A stretch of 64,000 nt of DNA, from the NCBI GenBank assembly GCA_035556715.1, contig DATMER010000055.1:1-64000 (forward strand). The letters are read 5' to 3'. Under the pieces are notes generated by a model, which worked only from the letters and a program-made list of their open reading frames with translations, was not told the DNA's origin and made no database searches. Of the stretch, positions 60,410 through 64,000 are shown in pieces (the first letter of the stretch is position 1; every line of letters starts with the position of its first letter). Position numbers and translations under genes: made by a program. This DNA comes from DATMER01 sp035556715 (GTDB lineage: Bacteria; Acidobacteriota; Thermoanaerobaculia; Multivoradales; UBA5704).

Positions 60410-62215
60410 ATGATCCGGCTCCGCGCCATCGTCCTGTCTACAGCCTTCGCCCTCACCGCCGCCCATGCCCAGGCGGCCGGCGAGACCTTCGCCGTCACCA
60501 ACGCCCGCATCTTCGACGGCGAGCGTCTCATCCCCCGGGGGACCGTCGTGGTCCGGGACGGCCGGATCGAGGCCGTGGGGGCGGACGTGAAGGTCCCCGA
60601 AGGAGCGACGCAGATCGACGCGGGCGGCGGCACCCTGCTCCCCGGGTTCATCGACGCGCACACCCACGCCTTCCTCGGCGGGCTGGAGCGGGCTCTCGCC
60701 TTCGGCGTCACCACCGAGCTCGATATGGGGAACGATCCGGCGACCGTGCGCCCCTTCCGGGAAGAGCAGGCCCGGCCCGGCGGCGCTCCCGGACGGGCCG
60801 ACCTCTTCAGCGCCGGCAGTCTCGCCACCGCGCCGGGAGGCCATGGCACCCAGTTCGGACTGCCGGTCCCGACCCTGACCAAGCCGGAGGAGGCCCGGGC
60901 CTGGGTGGACGCCCGCGTCGCCGAAGGCTCGGACTACATCAAGATCGTGGTCGAGGACTTCTCCGCCTACGGCGGCTCCAGGCCGACCCTCGACATGAAG
61001 ACCGTGGCCGCCCTCGTCGAGGCGGCTCATGCGAAAGGCAAGCTGGCGGTGGTCCACGTCAGCACCGCCGCCTCCGCCCGCCAGGTCGTGGAAGCCGGGG
61101 CCGACGCCCTCATCCACCTCTTCACCGACCGCGAGGCCGATCCGGACTTCGCCAAGCTCGCCGCCGAGCGCAAGGTCTTCGTCATCCCCACGCTCACCGT
61201 CCTCGAAAGCACCAACGGCATCCCGAGCGGCAAATCCCTGACGGAGGACGCTCGGGTCCGCGCGTTCCTGAGGCCGGACGAGGTCGAGAACCTCGGCAAG
61301 ACGTTCCCGGCCACGACCGCGGGCGGCATGCCCGCGGCCTTCAAGACGGTGAGCCAGCTCGCCGCCGCCGGGGTGCCGATCCTGGCCGGCAGCGACGCGC
61401 CCAACCCGGGCACCGCCCACGGCGCGAGCATCCACCGGGAGCTGGAGCTCCTGGTCCAGGCGGGGCTCACCCCTCAGCAGGCGCTGATCGCCGCGACCTC
61501 CGCCCCGGCCCGCGCTTTCAAGCTGGCCGACCGGGGACGGATCGCCCCCGGAATGCGGGCCGACATGATCCTGGTGGCCGGCGATCCGCTCAAGGACATC
61601 ACGGACACGCGGAACCTCGCGCGGATCTGGAAGGGGGGAGTCCCGTTCGAGCGGCCCGTCCCCTCCCAGGCTCCGGCGGAGGCAGCCGCACCGGCACCAG
61701 CCGCTGCGCTGCCCGCGGACGGCCTGGTGAGCAGCTTCGAGGACGGCAAGCTCTCCGCCTCCTTCGGCTCGGGCTGGTCGGAGTCCACGGACAAGATCAT
61801 GGGGGGAGTCTCGGAGGTGAAGGCGGAGGTGGTGAGCGGCGGAGCGCAGGGCAGCAAGCACGCGTTGAAGATCTCGGGCGAGGTCAAGCCCGGCTTCGCC
61901 TTCCCCTGGGCCGGCGCGATCTTCATGCCCGGCGCGCAGCCCATGGGTCCGGTGAACCTTGCGGACGTTCAGGCGCTGGAGTTCTGGATGCAGGGAGACG
62001 GCGCCGTCACCGTGATGCTCTTCGCCACCAGCCTCGGACGCAACCCTTCGATGAAGACGTTCGAGGCCGGCCCCGAGTGGAAGACGTACACGTTCCCGAT
62101 CTCCGACTTCCCCGGAGTCGACCCGAGCGGGCTCATGGGCATCTTCTTCGGAGTCAGTCCGGCCCCGCGGAAGTTCGAGATCCGGGTGGACGACGTGCGG
62201 CTGGTCAGGAAGTAG
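60410..62215 (+). CDS. Secreted amidohydrolase fused to a CIA30-like domain
   Basis: A 601-residue protein with signal peptide MIRLRAIVLSTAFALTAAHA. The amidohydrolase part (about 25-415) has metal ligands in PGFIDAHTHAFLGGL, a His in KLAVVHVSTAASARQ, another in DALIHLFTDRE and Asp in PILAGSDAPNPGTAHGA; ATSAPARAFKLADRGRIAPG is the usual end. An Ala/Pro linker leads to a CIA30/galactose-binding-like domain (about 440-601: GWSESTDKIMGGVSEVKAEV, ALEFWMQGDGAVTVMLFATS). This pairing is rare in my experience. Substrate probably a cyclic amide or dipeptide. AAAGGAGAAG precedes the ATG. Confidence 0.85.
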   Translation: MIRLRAIVLSTAFALTAAHAQAAGETFAVTNARIFDGERLIPRGTVVVRDGRIEAVGADVKVPEGATQIDAGGGTLLPGFIDAHTHAFLGGLERALAFGVTTELDMGNDPATVRPFREEQARPGGAPGRADLFSAGSLATAPGGHGTQFGLPVPTLTKPEEARAWVDARVAEGSDYIKIVVEDFSAYGGSRPTLDMKTVAALVEAAHAKGKLAVVHVSTAASARQVVEAGADALIHLFTDREADPDFAKLAAERKVFVIPTLTVLESTNGIPSGKSLTEDARVRAFLRPDEVENLGKTFPATTAGGMPAAFKTVSQLAAAGVPILAGSDAPNPGTAHGASIHRELELLVQAGLTPQQALIAATSAPARAFKLADRGRIAPGMRADMILVAGDPLKDITDTRNLARIWKGGVPFERPVPSQAPAEAAAPAPAAALPADGLVSSFEDGKLSASFGSGWSESTDKIMGGVSEVKAEVVSGGAQGSKHALKISGEVKPGFAFPWAGAIFMPGAQPMGPVNLADVQALEFWMQGDGAVTVMLFATSLGRNPSMKTFEAGPEWKTYTFPISDFPGVDPSGLMGIFFGVSPAPRKFEIRVDDVRLVRK

Positions 62216-62219
62216 AGGA

Positions 62220-62380
62220 CCTCACCCCCTGTCCCCCTCTCCCATCGCACACCCATCCCCCGGGAGAGGGGGAATACCGCCGCAGCCGAGGCGGCTTGAT
62301 CGAAGGCAAAGACGGTTCGGAAACGTCCCCCTCTCCCGGTCGGGCGGGTGTGCGATGGGAGAGGGGGACAGGGGGTGAGG
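62220..62380. repeat. 161-bp nested palindrome between convergent genes
   Basis: Outer arms of 35 bp match perfectly (62220-62254 and 62346-62380), and inner arms of 14 bp match perfectly (62260-62273 and 62326-62339, core CCGGGAGAGGGGGA). The element fills the 167-bp gap between the amidohydrolase and esterase stops. It could form a large cruciform and a stem-loop in both transcripts. It may be a BIME-like repeat or small mobile element; no target duplication was found. Confidence 0.85.
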
Positions 62381-62382
62381 TT

Positions 62383-63024
62383 TCAGAGCCCGGCCAGCAG
62401 CGACCGCACCTGCTCCAGCTCGTCCTCGCTGACGGTGTGCGGCATGCCCGGGTAGATCTTCTCGGTGACCGTGGCGCCCCTCCCTGTGAGGACCTCGGTC
62501 GTCTCCTTCACCCGCGCCAGGGGGATGTGCGGGTCCCGGTCGCTGCAGCCCAGGAAGACCGGCGTGCCGTCGAAGGAGCCCGGATAGTCGCGGGGTGTCC
62601 CCGGCGGACCGATGAGCCCGCCGGAGAGCCCCACCAGGCCGCCGTATCGACGCGCGTTCCGCGCGGCGTACTCCATGCTGAGGCAGGCTCCCTGGGAGAA
62701 GCCGAGCAGGACCGTGCGCTCCGGCGGGATGCCCTCCGCCTCCAGCCGGGCGACCAGATGCCCGATCAGCGCCAGCCCGGAGGACAACCCCGGCTCGTTC
62801 TTCTCCATGGGAGCCATGAAGCTGTACGGGTACCAGGTGTGCCCCGTGGCCTGGGGTGCGAGGTACGCCAGGTCGGGCCGGCCCAGCTCGCGCCCCAGGC
62901 TCAGGATGTCCTCGGCCGTGGCGCCACGGCCATGGACCAGGATCATGGCCGCCTTCGCCTGCCCGAGAGGACGGCCGGCGGCCAGGACCCGCTCGCCCAG
63001 GTGAGGAGGGTGGAGAGCGCTCAC
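62383..63024 (-). CDS. Alpha/beta hydrolase (phospholipase/carboxylesterase family), MhqD-like
   Basis: A 213-residue soluble esterase: LGQAKAAMILVHGRGATAED (oxyanion), nucleophile Ser in RTVLLGFSQGACLSMEYAAR, Asp in LGCSDRDPHIPL and His in GMPHTVSEDELEQV. The start is a GTG overlapping the stop of the dioxygenase gene (GTGA). In Bacillus subtilis a similar pair, MhqO-MhqD, protects against quinones; the same pairing here suggests the same role. Confidence 0.85.
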   Translation of the reverse strand: MSALHPPHLGERVLAAGRPLGQAKAAMILVHGRGATAEDILSLGRELGRPDLAYLAPQATGHTWYPYSFMAPMEKNEPGLSSGLALIGHLVARLEAEGIPPERTVLLGFSQGACLSMEYAARNARRYGGLVGLSGGLIGPPGTPRDYPGSFDGTPVFLGCSDRDPHIPLARVKETTEVLTGRGATVTEKIYPGMPHTVSEDELEQVRSLLAGL

Positions 63025-63974
63025 ACCGCCACCTCCTTCCGGAGCTCGATCCTAGGCAGGATGCCTTCGATCTTCTTCCGATCAAGCTCCAGCCAGGGCG
63101 GCAGCTTCAGGTCGGTGCCCAGGGCCTCCACCGGCTCGTCCGCGGTGAAGCCCGGCGGGTCCGTGGCGATCTCGAAGAGCACGCCGCCCGGCTCCCGAAA
63201 GTAGACCGAGTGGAAGTACTGCCGGTCCAGGATCGGGCTCACGTGGAAGCCCCGGCCGACCAGCTCCTCGTGCCAGGCGCGCTGGTTGGTGTCATCGGGC
63301 GTCCTCCAGGCCACATGGTGAACCGTTCCGGCCGCGACGTGCCCCCGCGGCGCGCTCGGGCTGCCCAGGACATCCACCCGCGTGCCGGCTCCGGCGTCGA
63401 AGCGGAAGCGGTCGCCGAGCTGGCCCGCGGGGCGGAACCCCAGAAGGCCGGTGAGCACCTCGGAGGTCACCTCCGGGTTCCACTCGGTCAGGGTGACCCC
63501 CGAGAAGCCGCGGACGGCATGCTCCACCGGAACCGGACCGCCCTCCCAGGGTTTCCGGTCATCTCCGCGGGCGACCAGCTCCAGCAGCAGGCCGTCCGGA
63601 TCCCGGAGCGTCAGGACCTCCTCATCGAAGCGCTCGTCGAAGCGCGGACGCGGGGCTTCGTGGTCGATCCCGAGCCGATCCAGCCGCTCGATCCACCAGC
63701 CGAGGGAGCCCTCCGGCACCGAGAACGAGGTCACCGTGGCCTGACCGGCGCCGTGGCTCCCCAGGCGCGCCATGGGCCAGGGGAAGAAGGTCAGGATCGT
63801 GCCCGGATGCCCCTCCTCGTCCCCGTAGTAGAAGTGGTAGGTCCCCGGATCGTCGAAGTTCACGGTCTTCTTGACCAGCCGAAGCCCCAGGACCCCGGTG
63901 TAGAAGTCGACGTTGACCTGCGGATCCCGCGCGATCGCGGTGACGTGATGGATGCCCCCGATCTGTCTGTCCAT
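63021..63974 (-). CDS. Ring-cleaving dioxygenase with two VOC domains, MhqO-like
   Basis: A 317-residue protein. Two VOC repeats: the first from GGIHHVTAIARDPQVNVDFY (His ligand at position about 9) and the second from FSGVTLTEWNPEVTSEVLTG, with HVAWRTPDDTNQRAW and ending FREPGGVLFEIATDPPGFT (Glu ligand). These are the features of the MhqA/MhqO and LinE-related hydroquinone dioxygenases. Start ATG 63974, with AAGGAG upstream; a longer frame from a GTG at 63992 is less likely. Its stop overlaps the esterase start, so both are translated together. Confidence 0.88.
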   Translation of the reverse strand: MDRQIGGIHHVTAIARDPQVNVDFYTGVLGLRLVKKTVNFDDPGTYHFYYGDEEGHPGTILTFFPWPMARLGSHGAGQATVTSFSVPEGSLGWWIERLDRLGIDHEAPRPRFDERFDEEVLTLRDPDGLLLELVARGDDRKPWEGGPVPVEHAVRGFSGVTLTEWNPEVTSEVLTGLLGFRPAGQLGDRFRFDAGAGTRVDVLGSPSAPRGHVAAGTVHHVAWRTPDDTNQRAWHEELVGRGFHVSPILDRQYFHSVYFREPGGVLFEIATDPPGFTADEPVEALGTDLKLPPWLELDRKKIEGILPRIELRKEVAV

Positions 63975-64000
63975 GTCCCCAGCTCCTTTCACCCGTTCCA

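Noticed and set aside
60070..63204. 1044-codon plus-strand open frame
   Set aside because: It crosses the end of the CHAT gene, the amidohydrolase in another frame and the palindrome; it is composed of low-complexity Arg/Gly/Pro and has no domain.

Overview
This is a GC-rich bacterial chromosome segment, most likely from an Acidobacteriota member, possibly of the Thermoanaerobaculia type. The evidence is a PadR regulator paired with an ADOP-type duplicated permease, genes of the 'VWFA-related Acidobacterial domain' kind, an ELWxxDGTxxGT repeat protein, and generally high GC. The taxonomic call is an inference from gene families. I recognised no rRNA, tRNA or CRISPR array.

Layout. 1-510: 5'-complete, window-truncated RAYT-like transposase. 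679-3632: PadR plus ADOP permease behind a clear promoter/operator. 3778-7201: beta-helix protein, methyltransferase, small P-loop kinase and a tiny ORF, ending at a strong hairpin. 7248-10829: heme-oxygenase-fold secreted protein, a DrrAB-like ABC exporter, a small conserved protein and an acetyltransferase. 10813-13191: DUF4157 protein, P-loop protein, small membrane protein. 13223-16378: cytoplasmic S8 protease plus MBL-fold hydrolase. 16426-18322: lower-GC stretch with VOC, SMI1/KNR4 and membrane proteins. 18423-24105: ELW-repeat protein, DUF5995, YdjM-like protein, secreted alpha/beta hydrolase. 24109-27140: NatAB-like exporter with sigma factor and membrane partner. 27192-29213: MoxR-vWA pair. 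29250-30985: endonuclease III and a phosphoesterase lipoprotein. 30989-36648: FIST/histidine kinase pair diverging from a response regulator-PATAN protein and a PATAN-DegV fusion. 36779-37425: Phd/PIN toxin-antitoxin pair followed by a 20-nt degenerate repeat array. 37749-40484: secreted subtilase.

The most interesting part is 40561-55607. A four-gene operon encodes a membrane vWA-like protein with a degenerate MIDAS, a secreted beta-propeller/PEGA protein, a CHAT-type caspase-fold protease and a MoxR AAA+ ATPase. A convergent DUF4132 gene follows. This looks like a variant of the MoxR/vWA/effector ternary systems proposed to act in biological conflict. Next to it, an acidobacterial vWA gene is split by a 639-bp non-autonomous insertion with 18-bp perfect terminal inverted repeats and a 10-bp target duplication. 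Removing the insertion and one duplicate restores the reading frame. The element carries a 21-nt-period repeat array. The same gene has two compensating frameshifts, and the following vWA paralogue has lost its central domain.

55616-63974: DUF2911 protein, small protein, TPR-CHAT protein, amidohydrolase-CIA30 fusion, a 161-bp nested palindrome, and an MhqD/MhqO-like esterase-dioxygenase pair. Recurrent themes are caspase-fold proteases (two clear, one possible), MoxR/vWA modules (two), palindromic GC-rich repeats, and TANANT-type -10 boxes a short way upstream of start codons.
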